IMG/VR virus record: IMGVR_UViG_3300023184_000463
Span: 1 to 26,201 of that record
Reading direction: 5' to 3' (one strand)
Source: a virus
Length of the DNA: 26,201 nucleotides
Part shown: one piece after another, positions 1-8,118 of the stretch
How the letters are laid out: the number at the start of each line of letters is the position of its first letter
Numbering within the stretch: the first letter of the stretch is position 1
Program-made: the position numbers and the translations under genes
The notes under the pieces: generated by a model
What the model was told of the DNA's origin: nothing
Seen by the model: the letters and a program-made list of their open reading frames with translations, nothing else
Database searches by the model: none

Positions 1-441
1 CCTTCTTATGGTGCTGGTGGCGGCGGCGGTGCAGGAGCTGCTGGATCTAATGGAGATACAACAAAAGGTGGAGATGGTGGCGATGGTGCCAGTAATTCAA
101 TAACTGGAACTGCAATTTATTATGCTGGCGGTGGTGGTGGAGGAACTGACAATACAGCCGGATCCGGTGGCGGAGGTCGTGGTGGTCGTGGCGGTGGTGG
201 TTATGGTGGATGTGGAACATCTACAGTAATCGCCAATGGCGGAAAGGGATATATTAATACCGGAGGCGGTGGTGGTGGTGGTGGTTGGAATGCTACCAGT
301 ATAACTGGTGCTGGCGGATCCGGAATTGTAATTATTAAATCTCCAGTAAAAGCATCTATGACAACAGGAAATCCAATTATTACAATGTCTGGAATAAATT
401 ATATTTATCAATTTACTGGCGATGGGAGCATTACCTTCTAA
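1..441 (+). CDS. Glycine-rich tail fibre adhesin, 3' part
   Basis: The 5' end lies outside the window; 146 codons are visible, open from base 1. The product is dominated by runs of glycine (GGGGG, GRGGRGGGG) with interspersed Asn, Ser, Thr and Tyr. It then has a conserved-looking tail: GSGIVIIK, a Thr/Ser/Asn linker and the ending FTGDGSITF. Runs of glycine of this kind form polyglycine-II helical bundles in the receptor-binding tips of some phage tail fibres (known for T4-like S16 gp38). The same C-terminal pattern recurs in the next gene, so the two are tandem paralogues. The stop overlaps the next start (TAATG). Receptor binding is inferred from composition and position before tail genes; no catalytic motif is visible. 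Confidence 0.75.
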   Translation, partial: PSYGAGGGGGAGAAGSNGDTTKGGDGGDGASNSITGTAIYYAGGGGGGTDNTAGSGGGGRGGRGGGGYGGCGTSTVIANGGKGYINTGGGGGGGGWNATSITGAGGSGIVIIKSPVKASMTTGNPIITMSGINYIYQFTGDGSITF

Positions 442-1394
442 TGGCTATTCGCAAATTTTCTAACTTAAACATAAACAATGGAATTAAATTAAGCACAACT
501 AATGACCCATTGACTAATATCTATGAAGTTTTAGTTATTGGTGGTGGCGGTTCTGGTGGAAGAAATGTTGGTGGTGGCGGTGGAGCAGGTGGTGTTCTAT
601 ATCGTGCTGTTAAATTCAATACAGGAATTACATATACAATAACTGTCGGTGCTGGAGCAACTGGCCCTACTGCTGGTGAAGTTAATGGAGCAAATGGTTC
701 AGATTCAAAAATTACTGGAACTGGTTTAGCATCAATACTTGCTCATGGCGGAGGAGCCGGTGGTGCAAGAACTGGAAATAATGTTGCCCCTTGTGGCAAT
801 GGTGGTTCTGGCGGTGGCGGAGGAGGCGGAACATCAGGAACTTATACCGGTGGTTATTCAGTAAATAATCAAGGAAATAATGGTGGAACTGGTTATTCTT
901 CTGGATCCGATTTCAATGGCGGCGGTGGTGGGGGTGCAGGTGCTAATGGATCAAACTCTCCGGGAAGTTACACGGGTGGTAATGGTGGTATAGGAACATC
1001 TGCGTATTCTGCATGGGGTTCTGCAACTACATCAGGAGTAAATAGTGGAGGAACTTATTATTTTGCCGGTGGTGGTGGAGGAGGCGGAGCATCTGGATCG
1101 GGTACGACTACCAAAGGAACTGGTGGAACTGGCGGAGGTGGAGACGGTGCTTCTAAAAGTCAATCATTAAATGCTGTAGCTGGAACTGCTAATACTGGCG
1201 GTGGTGGTGGAGGAGGTAGCAATACAGGAACTTCTCCAGGAAATGATGGGGCTAATGGAGGTTCTGGTATTGTAATTATTAGATACCCAGATACTATTTC
1301 TGCTGCTTCTTCTACAACTGGTTCACCAAGCACAACAACTAATGGTGGATACCGTTACTATAAATTTACCGGCGATGGAACTATTACTTTCTAA
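441..1394 (+). CDS. Glycine-rich tail fibre adhesin
   Basis: A 317-aa protein starting at the ATG in the TAATG overlap with the upstream paralogue. A short N-terminal segment (about residues 1-25, LNINNGIKLS) resembles a fibre-attachment head. It is followed by alternating beta-like stretches (YEVLVIGGGGSGG, YTITVGAGATG) and long Gly/Asn/Ser/Thr runs to about residue 275. The C-terminus has GSGIVIIRYP, a Ser/Thr linker and YKFTGDGTITF. This build (VLVIGGGG... IVIIRYP... YKFTGDGTITF) is familiar from glycine-rich adhesins of aquatic phages. It probably sits at a tail fibre tip and contacts the host surface. Having two adjacent copies suggests either a two-component tip or a host-range repertoire. 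The role is inferred. Confidence 0.75.
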   Translation: MAIRKFSNLNINNGIKLSTTNDPLTNIYEVLVIGGGGSGGRNVGGGGGAGGVLYRAVKFNTGITYTITVGAGATGPTAGEVNGANGSDSKITGTGLASILAHGGGAGGARTGNNVAPCGNGGSGGGGGGGTSGTYTGGYSVNNQGNNGGTGYSSGSDFNGGGGGGAGANGSNSPGSYTGGNGGIGTSAYSAWGSATTSGVNSGGTYYFAGGGGGGGASGSGTTTKGTGGTGGGGDGASKSQSLNAVAGTANTGGGGGGGSNTGTSPGNDGANGGSGIVIIRYPDTISAASSTTGSPSTTTNGGYRYYKFTGDGTITF

Positions 1395-1403
1395 GGAGTA
1401 AAA

Positions 1404-1763
1404 ATGGCACATTTTGCAAAACTAGATGATAATAATAAAGTCATTGCTGTTCATGTTGTTAATAATGATGTAATTATTGTTGATGGAAGTGAATCGGAAC
1501 AAGCAGGTATTGACTTTTTAAGTCAACTTCATGGTCACTCTAAATGGAAACAAACATCATATAACAATTCATTTAGAGGAAAATTTTCTGCTATTGGGGA
1601 TACATATGATGAAACATTAGATCAATTTATATCTCCAAAAATATATGATTCTTGGGTATATAATAAAGATCTTTCTATTTGGGAAGCACCTATCCCATAT
1701 CCAAATGATGAAAAGCGTTACAACTGGGATGAGTCAACAACTTCTTGGGTTGAACGAGTTTAA
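1404..1763 (+). CDS. Small tail-associated protein of an aquatic-phage family
   Basis: A 119-aa protein with a clear Shine-Dalgarno (AAGGAG) overlapping the previous stop region, 9 bases before the ATG. It begins MAHFAKLDDNNKVIAVHVV, continues with SEQAGIDFL, WKQTSYN and GDTYDE, and ends in YNWDESTTSWVE. I recall many marine and freshwater phages carrying a protein with this exact architecture beside tail or fibre genes, usually annotated as hypothetical or virion structural. The acidic, Trp-rich C-terminus (SIWEAPIPYP..., YNWDES) is typical. There are no transmembrane or catalytic motifs. It is presumably a small tail or fibre accessory protein; molecular function is unknown. Confidence 0.65.
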   Translation: MAHFAKLDDNNKVIAVHVVNNDVIIVDGSESEQAGIDFLSQLHGHSKWKQTSYNNSFRGKFSAIGDTYDETLDQFISPKIYDSWVYNKDLSIWEAPIPYPNDEKRYNWDESTTSWVERV

Positions 1764-1847
1764 TTAACTTGAAACAGGGGCAGTTTAGAAAGTGTTCTCG
1801 CCCAATGTCGTAAGTAAGAACTTTCACTAATATTGTAAGGAGCTGGC

Positions 1848-3851
1848 GTGGTATTAAAGCAATCTAAAGCACCGGACATTTCAGAGTCCGTCATCCTTGA
1901 CCTCACAGGTCGAAGCTCTCAATACTACGATCCAAACACCTATGCCTTTGATGTGGCTATTGGTGGTCTGCCATTTCTTTTGAATGTGAATGACACAACT
2001 CCTTATCGTAGATCTACTGCCCGATGGAAGTATGAGCGTGTTGACCAAGCTCGTGAACCGGGTGAGCAGACTCTTGACTCAGGTCTTTGGGTTCGATCAC
2101 AGACATCATTTCACCTTGGTGAAGGTGTCCAGTATCAGGAAGCATTAGAAGGTAACGCAGAACAATTACGCTTTCGTTACTTCACAGGACAAGGCATTGA
2201 CCCATGGACTCCGGGCCAGATTTCTTTACTTAAAGATACAAGCAAGATTTACCCAGCAGCAACTAGCTCATCTGGAAGAGTAATCTCATTACCTGCCACT
2301 ATTAGTGGTGTTGATTATGTATTGCACATTGACTGTGCAGCAGCAGGTAGCACAGCAGTTCGTGTTGCCAGAGTAACAGCAGGTGGAACATCTACTTCAC
2401 TCATCCTTGGATCTGCTTTATCTACTGAAATTTTAGCGGCAGAGACAGATGGAACTACACTTTATCTTGCCACCGCTACATACATTTATGATTACGATCT
2501 AACTGCCGCAAGTCCAACACTTCATGCTCACTATCAAATCAATACTGCCAACGCTACAAGCGTTGTCTTACAGTATGTAAAGAATCGCATTATGGCTGGT
2601 GTCAGTTATGTAACTGGCACAACACCAGTAGCAGCAGTATATGAACTTCCATTTACTGGTGGTCATGGTGGTGCAGCAACGAACCTTTCTACTATTACAT
2701 CAGTAGCCAACACAACTACAGTTCCTGTTGGTTGGATCTGGTCTGATATTGCTGAAGGTCGTGGTGCAATCTATGTATCTGGCTATGCTGGAGATAAGTC
2801 TGCAATCTTTAAGATTGCCCCTGACTCAACCGGTGCCTTGGGTGCTGCTGTATCAGTAGCAGACATACCTCGAGGAGAAACAGTTCGATCACTCTTTGGA
2901 TACCTTGGAACCTACCTTGCTATCGGAACTTCTCGTGGTGTCCGTATTGCAGCTATTGCAGATGATGCAACTATTGTCTATGGCCCATTGATTTTTAATA
3001 CAACCAATCCAATCCTTGGTTTTGCAGCTAGAGATTCTTACATTTATGCAGGTGTAAAGGCTGGCATCGGTGGTGCTTCTGGTATCTATCGTATCTATCT
3101 TGGACAACTACTAGATGATGGAACTTATCCATATGCCACAGACATTGTGGCTACTGGAACTACCGGATCAGTAGATGCTTTGGGATTCTTTCCTACATCA
3201 GCACAACTATTCTTTTCTGTTCATTCAAGTGGAACATGGTTGCAACACGCAACTAACCTTGTATCAGAAGGAACTCTTCAGACAGCAATCGTTAACTGGG
3301 GAACCTTGGAAAAGAAGGCATGGAAGCGTGTCCGTGTTGAGACCGGAACCCTTAATGGAAACATTGAAATCTATGCAGATGCTAATGAAGGCCGTACTCA
3401 GATTACAACCCTGACTACTGGTAACTCATACAATACAGACTTCGATCTATCTGCTGCTTATGCATCAACTCAAGTCAATGGGCAGTTGGCCTTTACCTTG
3501 TATCGCAATGCAGATAGTGCAACTACTGGTGCAATCATGAAGGGCTATGCCATCAAGGCTATCCCTAGCCCTACTAGATCACGCCTTATCCAGCTCCCAT
3601 TGATGTGTTATGACTTTGAATCAGACCGCCGTAACACTCGTTACGGAACTTTGGGTGGAGCTAAGTATCGCCTGTCAGCTTTAGAGACTGTTGAATCAGA
3701 AGGTGCAACAGTTCTCGTTCAAGACTTTACATCCGGTGAAAACTTCGATGCTGTTATTGAAGAGATTGCCTTTACTAGAATGACTCCTCCATCTGGTAAC
3801 AATGAAAACTTTGGTGGAATCATTACCATTACTATGAGAACGGTAGTCTGA
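1848..3851 (+). CDS. Probable tail protein, 667 aa
   Basis: Starts at GTG, chosen because TAAGGAG lies six bases upstream. The N-terminal 110 residues (DLTGRSSQYYDPNTYAF, WKYERVDQAREPGEQTLDSG) resemble the start of large minor-tail-type proteins of actinobacterial phages. The middle (about residues 115-480) is rich in short beta segments with Gly/Asp turns (YIYDYDL, AIYVSGYAGDKSAIFKI, SYIYAGVKAGIGGASGIYRIYLG). This periodicity suggests a beta-propeller or similar repeat fold, but I cannot prove it. The C-terminal part (WKRVRVETGTLNGNIEIYAD, FTLYRNADS, RSRLIQLPLMCYDFESDRR) looks like a jelly-roll-type extension. It follows the adhesins and precedes lysis genes, so a distal tail or baseplate role is likely. 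The stop overlaps the next ATG. Confidence 0.6.
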   Translation: MVLKQSKAPDISESVILDLTGRSSQYYDPNTYAFDVAIGGLPFLLNVNDTTPYRRSTARWKYERVDQAREPGEQTLDSGLWVRSQTSFHLGEGVQYQEALEGNAEQLRFRYFTGQGIDPWTPGQISLLKDTSKIYPAATSSSGRVISLPATISGVDYVLHIDCAAAGSTAVRVARVTAGGTSTSLILGSALSTEILAAETDGTTLYLATATYIYDYDLTAASPTLHAHYQINTANATSVVLQYVKNRIMAGVSYVTGTTPVAAVYELPFTGGHGGAATNLSTITSVANTTTVPVGWIWSDIAEGRGAIYVSGYAGDKSAIFKIAPDSTGALGAAVSVADIPRGETVRSLFGYLGTYLAIGTSRGVRIAAIADDATIVYGPLIFNTTNPILGFAARDSYIYAGVKAGIGGASGIYRIYLGQLLDDGTYPYATDIVATGTTGSVDALGFFPTSAQLFFSVHSSGTWLQHATNLVSEGTLQTAIVNWGTLEKKAWKRVRVETGTLNGNIEIYADANEGRTQITTLTTGNSYNTDFDLSAAYASTQVNGQLAFTLYRNADSATTGAIMKGYAIKAIPSPTRSRLIQLPLMCYDFESDRRNTRYGTLGGAKYRLSALETVESEGATVLVQDFTSGENFDAVIEEIAFTRMTPPSGNNENFGGIITITMRTVV

Positions 3852-4051
3852 TGTCAGCTATGGACTGGGCAGCATTTACAGTATCTATCCTTGCAATTAT
3901 TGGCGGCTTTGCTGCTGGTATTCGATGGATGGTTATCCACTATTTGCAAGAACTTAAAACCAATGGGGGCTCAAGCCTCAAGGATCAGGTCAATGCCCTA
4001 CAAATAAAGGTAGACTTAATCTATGACATCATCACATCCAAGCGAAAGTAA
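3851..4051 (+). CDS. Small single-helix membrane protein
   Basis: A 66-aa protein starting in a TGATG overlap with the tail gene, so probably translationally coupled. Residues 5-30 form one hydrophobic helix (FTVSILAIIGGFAAGIRWMV). It is followed by a polar, mildly basic tail with coiled-coil character ([19 protein letters not shown]) ending in SKRK. Proteins of this size and shape often occur near phage lysis genes and are called holin-like or tail-associated membrane proteins. No specific family is recognised. Its 3' end overlaps the methyltransferase gene by 29 bases. Confidence 0.6.
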   Translation: MSAMDWAAFTVSILAIIGGFAAGIRWMVIHYLQELKTNGGSSLKDQVNALQIKVDLIYDIITSKRK

Positions 4052-4628
4052 GTATCCCAACTGGTTCTCCCTCTATGCACAGGACTACTTTAAGGATTTA
4101 CTGACTAAGTTTAAGGACAAGCCAAACCTGCATTTCTTGCAGATAGGTGTCTATACCGGTGATGCCAGCCTATGGCTGATGCAGAACATACTTACTGACA
4201 AGAGTTCCATCCTTACCGATGTTGATACTTGGCAGGGATCTGATGAAGAGATCCACCACGAGATGGACTTCTCAGATATTGAGAGAGTCTACGATGATAA
4301 GTTAAAAGAATTTTCTAATGTAATTAAATGCAAGATGGAAAGCCACAAGTTCCTTGCCACCACCGATGATAAAGAGATCTACGATTTCATATACATCGAT
4401 GGAGATCACACAGCACAAGCAGTATTTCTTGATGCCAGCCTAGCGTGGAAAGCACTTAAGCCCGGTGGGATTATGGCATTTGATGATTACCTATGGGAGC
4501 CAGAGTTCCCAATCAATCTACGACCACAGCCAGCGATTGATCTATTCGTCATTCTAATGAAAGACCATTTAACTTTGTTAGGAACAGGATCCCAAATATG
4601 GATAAGAAAAGAGTTAGAAACCTACTAG
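4023..4628 (+). CDS. Class I SAM-dependent methyltransferase
   Basis: A 201-aa protein with a methyltransferase fold of the Methyltransf_24 type. The SAM-binding glycine loop is [14 protein letters not shown] (about residues 38-51), with an acidic residue ending the next strand (DVDTW). A conserved [11 protein letters not shown] follows near residue 123. Then comes [13 protein letters not shown] (about 145-157), typical of small-molecule or sugar O-methyltransferases encoded in glycan clusters. The substrate cannot be read from sequence. Its position between tail and lysis genes suggests modification of a virion or surface glycan component, but that is inference. The gene overlaps its neighbours by 29 and 31 bases, so it is part of the late operon rather than an insertion. 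Confidence 0.75.
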   Translation: MTSSHPSESKYPNWFSLYAQDYFKDLLTKFKDKPNLHFLQIGVYTGDASLWLMQNILTDKSSILTDVDTWQGSDEEIHHEMDFSDIERVYDDKLKEFSNVIKCKMESHKFLATTDDKEIYDFIYIDGDHTAQAVFLDASLAWKALKPGGIMAFDDYLWEPEFPINLRPQPAIDLFVILMKDHLTLLGTGSQIWIRKELETY

Positions 4629-6208
4629 CAGTATTCTTTTTAACTTTTGGAACATCACTATGGTTTATACCTGAATCTCATGCTGAGCAGACAGGACAAA
4701 TAACAGTTACCTGTGCCAATGCAGGTGGTGAATCAAGAGAGTTCAGAGTTGGTTGGGATAACACAACTCAATTCTTTCAAGGCAAAGGAAACATTGCTGC
4801 ACTCTTTTGTTCTATTGCTACACAGAATCAATGGCAAACTTTTGTATCTACAACTGCACCGGAAAGCACTTGGTATTACAACGGAGTAGCACCTACTCCG
4901 GCACCGTCTCCAAGTCCAACACCGACTCCAACTGAGACTTCAGCTCCGCCAAATGTTCCTGCGACTGAACCAAGTCCAACTCCAACGCCTGTAGCCTCGC
5001 CTTCTGTGGAGCCGACCCCTGAACCCAGCCCACAACCAACCCCGACACAAACCCAAACACCATTGCCAACACCAACGCCGATTGTGGATCCATCGCCTAC
5101 TCCTTCTCCATCAGAATCACCCATACCAACCCCAGTAGTAAGCCAGTCACCAAGCCCACAACCAAGCCCCACTCCAGAGCAGCCAAGTCCAACACCGACA
5201 CCAGAGCCGCTACCCACGCCAGTAGTAACGCCAGCAGTAGAGCCTTCACCAATACCTTCACCTACACCCACCCCGGTTCCAGAACCTCAACCGACTCCTC
5301 AACCTGTACCAGATCCGGTACCAATGCCAGAACCGGTGCCTCTTCCTCAGCCAGTTCCTCTTCCTCAACCAACCCCACTTCCAGAGCCAGTTCCAGTACC
5401 TCAGCCCGAACCTGTGCCATCTCCTGAGCAGTTACCCGAACCACCTGCTCCAGAGCCTGAACTACCAGCTCCAGAACCCGAAGCAATTCCGGATCCTGCC
5501 CCTGTGCCAGAGCCTGAGCCAGAGCCTGTTCCAACTCCTGCTCCCGAGCCAGAGGTAGTTCCTGATCCACCAGCTCCTGAACCGGAATCTGAACCTCCAT
5601 TACCTGTTGAACCTCAACCAGAGCCAGACCCTGAACCTATTCCAGAACCTGCCCCAGAACCTGCACCACTTCCTCAACCTGAACCTCCTGTTATTGAACC
5701 TGAGCCACCAATGGTAGCAACGGAGGAATCAACTCCGGAAGAACGACAGGCTATTGCAGAAAATTTAATTGAAGAAGCTGCTGCTTCAGGTAAAGCAGTA
5801 ACAGCAGAAGCGATCCAAGAAGCAGGTCTGACTTATGAAGACTTGCCACCTGAAACACCAGTTGAAGTTCGTCAAGATGAGAACGGAAACGAAGTAATTA
5901 TTACTGCTGAAGTGGCTGCTGCACTTGTGTTATTAGAAAGCCCAGCAGAACTTATCTCTGCCATCTTCGATAATCCTGCTCAAGCTTTACTTGCTATCAC
6001 AAGTATTGGTGCTGATATGAGTGATGAAGAAAGAGCAGAGTCAGAAAAGATTATTGTTGCCTCGGTTATCGCAGGACAAGCAGCAGTAACAGCCGCCGGT
6101 ATGGCGGCATCCTCTACAACCAGAACCCCCTCTGGTGGTGGATCTACAGGTGGCGGCGGAGCCGCATCGGGTAGAGAAAGTAAAGGCGTAAGGAGAAGAA
6201 AACCTTGA
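4598..6208 (+). CDS. Secreted or surface proline-rich repeat protein
   Basis: A 536-aa protein starting inside the methyltransferase 3' end. Residues 1-29 form a signal peptide: basic MDKKRVRN, a hydrophobic core [16 protein letters not shown], and a likely cleavage after SHA. A small domain (30-95) holds two cysteines (39 and 71) that could form a disulfide. Residues 97-371 are low complexity: PSPTPTP-type units first, then PEPEP and PVP units, an extended polyproline rod. Residues 372-480 are helical and acidic. Residues 485-504 are hydrophobic ([20 protein letters not shown]). A Gly/Ser linker and a basic end (RRRKP) follow. The layout suggests an exported protein spanning the wall, with a possible C-terminal membrane anchor. 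The lysis genes are next; a spanin-like or surface-exclusion role is conceivable but unproven. Confidence 0.7.
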   Translation: MDKKRVRNLLAVFFLTFGTSLWFIPESHAEQTGQITVTCANAGGESREFRVGWDNTTQFFQGKGNIAALFCSIATQNQWQTFVSTTAPESTWYYNGVAPTPAPSPSPTPTPTETSAPPNVPATEPSPTPTPVASPSVEPTPEPSPQPTPTQTQTPLPTPTPIVDPSPTPSPSESPIPTPVVSQSPSPQPSPTPEQPSPTPTPEPLPTPVVTPAVEPSPIPSPTPTPVPEPQPTPQPVPDPVPMPEPVPLPQPVPLPQPTPLPEPVPVPQPEPVPSPEQLPEPPAPEPELPAPEPEAIPDPAPVPEPEPEPVPTPAPEPEVVPDPPAPEPESEPPLPVEPQPEPDPEPIPEPAPEPAPLPQPEPPVIEPEPPMVATEESTPEERQAIAENLIEEAAASGKAVTAEAIQEAGLTYEDLPPETPVEVRQDENGNEVIITAEVAAALVLLESPAELISAIFDNPAQALLAITSIGADMSDEERAESEKIIVASVIAGQAAVTAAGMAASSTTRTPSGGGSTGGGGAASGRESKGVRRRKP

Positions 6209-6378
6209 AGAACTTCTTTAGAGATATGTTGGATCAGTTATGGACACTACTCGGCATGGGTATTGCATGGGTAGTCCTTGATGGTTCAGCAAAGCAGATC
6301 GTAGGTATCGCCATCTGGGGAACACTCCTTGCATGGTGCATTAGCTACCCAATTCGTAACCCAAAGGATGATGAATAA
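6205..6378 (+). CDS. Small two-helix membrane protein
   Basis: A 57-aa gene starting at TTG, supported by AAGGAG about ten bases upstream and a 4-base overlap with the previous stop. The protein ([17 protein letters not shown]...) has two hydrophobic segments, about residues 11-26 ([16 protein letters not shown]) and 32-48 ([17 protein letters not shown]). It ends in a charged tail (RNPKDDE). The stop overlaps the next ATG (TAATG). An internal ATG at 6226 is a less likely start, having no ribosome-binding site. It lies between a secreted protein and the endolysin cassette, so a holin-related or accessory lysis function is plausible; no family is firmly recognised. Confidence 0.65.
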   Translation: MKNFFRDMLDQLWTLLGMGIAWVVLDGSAKQIVGIAIWGTLLAWCISYPIRNPKDDE

Positions 6379-6617
6379 TGGATACATTAAAAAGCATTCT
6401 CTCAAGAATCGTTGCAGTAATTGCAGCAGAATCATTGGGAGTAATCGGTGCTGGTTCACTCGTTGGCATTGAGGTATGGCAGGCAGCAGTCCTTGCCGGT
6501 GCCTTGGGTGCAGCACGAGTATTAGAAGCTCTTGCTCGATTCTATCTAGCAGATGGCCAACTATCAGCCGAAGAGATCAACGAAGCATTTGCTAAAGTTG
6601 ATAAGAAGGCAAGCTAA
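6378..6617 (+). CDS. Holin-like membrane protein
   Basis: A 79-aa protein, start ATG in TAATG with AAAGGAT upstream. Residues 8-52 are hydrophobic and Ala/Gly-rich (IVAVIAAESLGVIGAG, VWQAAVLAGALGAARVLEAL), which can form one long or two short helices. An amphipathic acidic C-terminus follows (LSAEEINEAFAKVDKKAS). Size, position directly before the endolysin and the Gly/Ala helix resemble r1t-type holins of actinobacterial phages. A holin would permeabilise the cytoplasmic membrane to release the endolysin. Two other small membrane proteins flank it, so which one is the true holin is uncertain. Confidence 0.55.
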   Translation: MDTLKSILSRIVAVIAAESLGVIGAGSLVGIEVWQAAVLAGALGAARVLEALARFYLADGQLSAEEINEAFAKVDKKAS

Positions 6618-6619
6618 TC

Positions 6620-7132
6620 ATGGGTCAAAGAGCAGACTTTATTGCAGTAGCAAAGGGTGAACTCAATGTCATCGAGGGCCCAAAGGATAACGAGACCAAG
6701 TATGGAGCCTTTACTAAGGCTAACTTCCTACCTTGGTGTGGTTCATTTGTGATGTGGTGTGCCAACGAAGTTGGCTTGAAGATTCCTAGCTGTGTATCCA
6801 CAGTAGCCGGAGCCACAGCATTCATGAAGAAGAATCAATGGGAGAAGGCCAGCGATGAAGCGACCCCTCTACCCGGAGACATAGTCTTCTTTGACTTCCC
6901 TAACGATGGAGTAGATCGAATCTCTCATGTCGGTATCGTGGTCAAGGATAACGGCGATGGTACTGTTACCTGTATCGAGGGCAATACTGCCCCTGATAAG
7001 AAGGGTGACCAACGCAATGGTGGACAAGTCTGCCTGAAGGTTCGTGCCTTCAAAAAGAAGAATGGTTCCAAGCTACGCAAGTCACAAGCCGTGACAGTCG
7101 TTGGCTTTGGCAAGCCAGTCTTTAAGTCATAA
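6620..7132 (+). CDS. CHAP-domain endolysin
   Basis: A 170-aa peptidoglycan hydrolase consisting of essentially one CHAP domain. The catalytic Cys is C40 in PWCGSFVMWC, the His is H103 in ISHVGIVV, and the third residue is E120 or N122 in CIEGNT. PLPGDIVFFDF (about 83-93) is the typical strand before the His motif. CHAP enzymes cleave as amidases or endopeptidases within the peptide part of peptidoglycan. There is no signal peptide and no obvious separate wall-binding domain, although the basic C-terminus (FKKKNGSKLRKSQ) may bind wall. It lies three bases after the holin-like gene and ahead of another small membrane protein, so this is the main lysis cassette. Confidence 0.85.
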   Translation: MGQRADFIAVAKGELNVIEGPKDNETKYGAFTKANFLPWCGSFVMWCANEVGLKIPSCVSTVAGATAFMKKNQWEKASDEATPLPGDIVFFDFPNDGVDRISHVGIVVKDNGDGTVTCIEGNTAPDKKGDQRNGGQVCLKVRAFKKKNGSKLRKSQAVTVVGFGKPVFKS

Positions 7133-7151
7133 GTCCAAAGGAGGACTAAGT

Positions 7152-7361
7152 ATGAAGATCAACCTATTCATGAAGAACCCAGCCGCATGGGCTGGCCTTA
7201 TTCAGGCATTGGTAGCAGTTGTTGCAACCTATGCAGACATTCCACAGGAAGCAGTATTGGCTTTCATTGCAGCAGCAACCGGACTTTCTTTGAAGGCTCA
7301 GAAGATTGAGAATGAAAAGACATTGGCAGCTCTGTATACAGATCCAGAAGATGCTGACTAA
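7152..7361 (+). CDS. Small membrane protein, possible holin
   Basis: A 69-aa protein; the ATG at 7152 was chosen because AAAGGAGG lies 9 bases upstream, whereas an in-frame earlier codon at 7101 lies inside the endolysin. Residues 9-46 are hydrophobic (AAWAGLIQALVAVVATYAD, AVLAFIAAATGLSL) and form one or two helices. A charged tail follows (KAQKIENEKTLAALYTDPEDAD). It is the last gene before the strong terminator. The helix-loop-helix plus charged tail is consistent with a holin or antiholin acting with the endolysin, but no specific family is recognised. Confidence 0.6.
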   Translation: MKINLFMKNPAAWAGLIQALVAVVATYADIPQEAVLAFIAAATGLSLKAQKIENEKTLAALYTDPEDAD

Positions 7362-7380
7362 AACTTAATAGTAACTAGAT

Positions 7381-7409
7381 GGGGCCCCTTCGGGGGCCCC
7401 TCTTTTTTT
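7381..7409 (+). terminator. Rho-independent terminator with UUCG loop
   Basis: An eight-base perfect stem (GGGGCCCC at 7381-7388 pairing with 7393-7400) closes a TTCG tetraloop and is followed by CTTTTTTT. It ends the tail/lysis operon 20 bases after the last stop. Confidence 0.9.
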
Positions 7410-7454
7410 GTGCCATAAAACTACACCGGCAGAAGAGCTTTAAGAAATGCCCCC

Positions 7455-7483
7455 CTACCCCCCATAAAAATTATGGTGGTTAG
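7455..7483 (+). repeat. Imperfect hairpin in control region
   Basis: CTACCCCCCATAA (7455-7467) pairs with TTATGGTGGTTAG (7471-7483) at 11 of 13 positions; the inner CCATAA/TTATGG arms are perfect, with a three-base AAA loop. It overlaps a possible -35 region and could be an operator. Function is not known. Confidence 0.4.
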
Positions 7484-7500
7484 GTGCTACACCGTATAGT
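7471..7500 (+). promoter_or_regulatory. Possible sigma70-type promoter
   Basis: TATAGT at 7495-7500 is a good -10 match. TTATGG at 7471-7476 is a weak -35 with 18-base spacing. The site follows the terminator and would drive the replication operon from a start near 7507, leaving a leader of about 107 bases that contains the hairpin at 7521-7538. The -35 is poor, so this is tentative. Confidence 0.35.
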
Positions 7501-7520
7501 GTCGCCTTGAAGTTTCTGCC

Positions 7521-7538
7521 CCACCTCTTGCGAGGTGG
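7521..7538 (+). repeat. Leader hairpin
   Basis: CCACCTC (7521-7527) and GAGGTGG (7532-7538) form a perfect seven-base stem with a TTGC loop. The stem can extend by TGCC/GGCA with one bulged C. No T-run follows, so it is not a standard terminator. It lies in the presumed untranslated leader of the replication operon. Confidence 0.5.
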
Positions 7539-7613
7539 CAGGACAATAACACGCCACGCCGACCTTGGCAAAATGGCCGAATGCTTGTCAGTCCTGTGTG
7601 TCACACTTATGCC

Positions 7614-7973
7614 ATGAACGAGAAACTCATAGAGGTCGACACGATTTATGCACAAATGTCCGAGTTCTCTGATCGTTCATTCCGCCCTCATCCATGGGTA
7701 ATGGGATTTTCCTATAGCAATGAGGGAGCAGTATCTGTATGGTGGGATCACGCTTACGAGTCGACTAAGTATCAACTCGCAAAGTTTGATCTTGTAGATT
7801 GGATGCATGAAAAAGATTTCATGGCAGACACAATGGTTAACCTAGTTCCATTGCCCGAGGAAAAGAATTTAATCTTGCCCGGTGTAATGATTATCTGGAA
7901 ACCACTCGATGGAGATGCGAAGATCTCCGAACTGGCAGAGCAATACATTAAGGGGCTACAGAATGTTGCTTAA
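7614..7973 (+). CDS. Hypothetical protein, first gene of replication operon
   Basis: A 119-aa protein taken from the ATG at 7614; an in-frame ATG at 7581 would add eleven poorly coding residues. Neither has a Shine-Dalgarno, so leaderless or weak initiation is possible. The sequence (MNEKLIEVDTIYAQMSEFSD, WVMGFSYSNEGAVSVWWDHA, NLILPGVMIIWKPLDGDAKI) is soluble, Trp-rich and acidic. I recognise no family. Its stop overlaps the next start. As the first gene after the control region it may be an early regulatory or host-takeover protein, but nothing in the sequence shows this. Confidence 0.6.
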   Translation: MNEKLIEVDTIYAQMSEFSDRSFRPHPWVMGFSYSNEGAVSVWWDHAYESTKYQLAKFDLVDWMHEKDFMADTMVNLVPLPEEKNLILPGVMIIWKPLDGDAKISELAEQYIKGLQNVA

Positions 7974-8118
7974 AGATTTTTACATAGATCAATTTACAAA
8001 GAGATTAAAAGCTATTGAACCCGAACCGACAACCGAATACAATCAGGGATTAGTAGATGGTTTAGAATTTGCAATCAAAATTTTGCAGGATGAAAGGTCG
8101 CCAAGTGCCACACAGTAG
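7963..8118 (+). CDS. Small hypothetical protein
   Basis: A 51-aa protein; the ATG at 7963 has AAGGGG seven bases upstream and overlaps the previous stop by 11 bases. The sequence is helical and charged (MLLKDFYIDQFTKRLKAIEP, EYNQGLVDGLEFAIKILQDE). It has no cysteine clusters or membrane segment. Its 3' end overlaps the glycosyltransferase start. The family is not recognised. Confidence 0.55.
   Translation: MLLKDFYIDQFTKRLKAIEPEPTTEYNQGLVDGLEFAIKILQDERSPSATQ

Noticed and set aside
97-411. Open minus-strand frame of 104 codons.
   Set aside because: It is the reverse of a glycine-rich gene, whose GGN codons leave the opposite strand free of stops. The product is low complexity.
1788-1825. GAAAGTGTTCT / AGAACTTTC inverted repeat before the 667-aa gene.
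   Set aside because: Imperfect with a long loop and no T-run; too weak to call a terminator or operator.
4876-5600. Long minus-strand frames opposite the proline-rich gene.
   Set aside because: They arise from the CCN-rich repeat; products are Gly/Val or Leu/Glu repeats without a start context.
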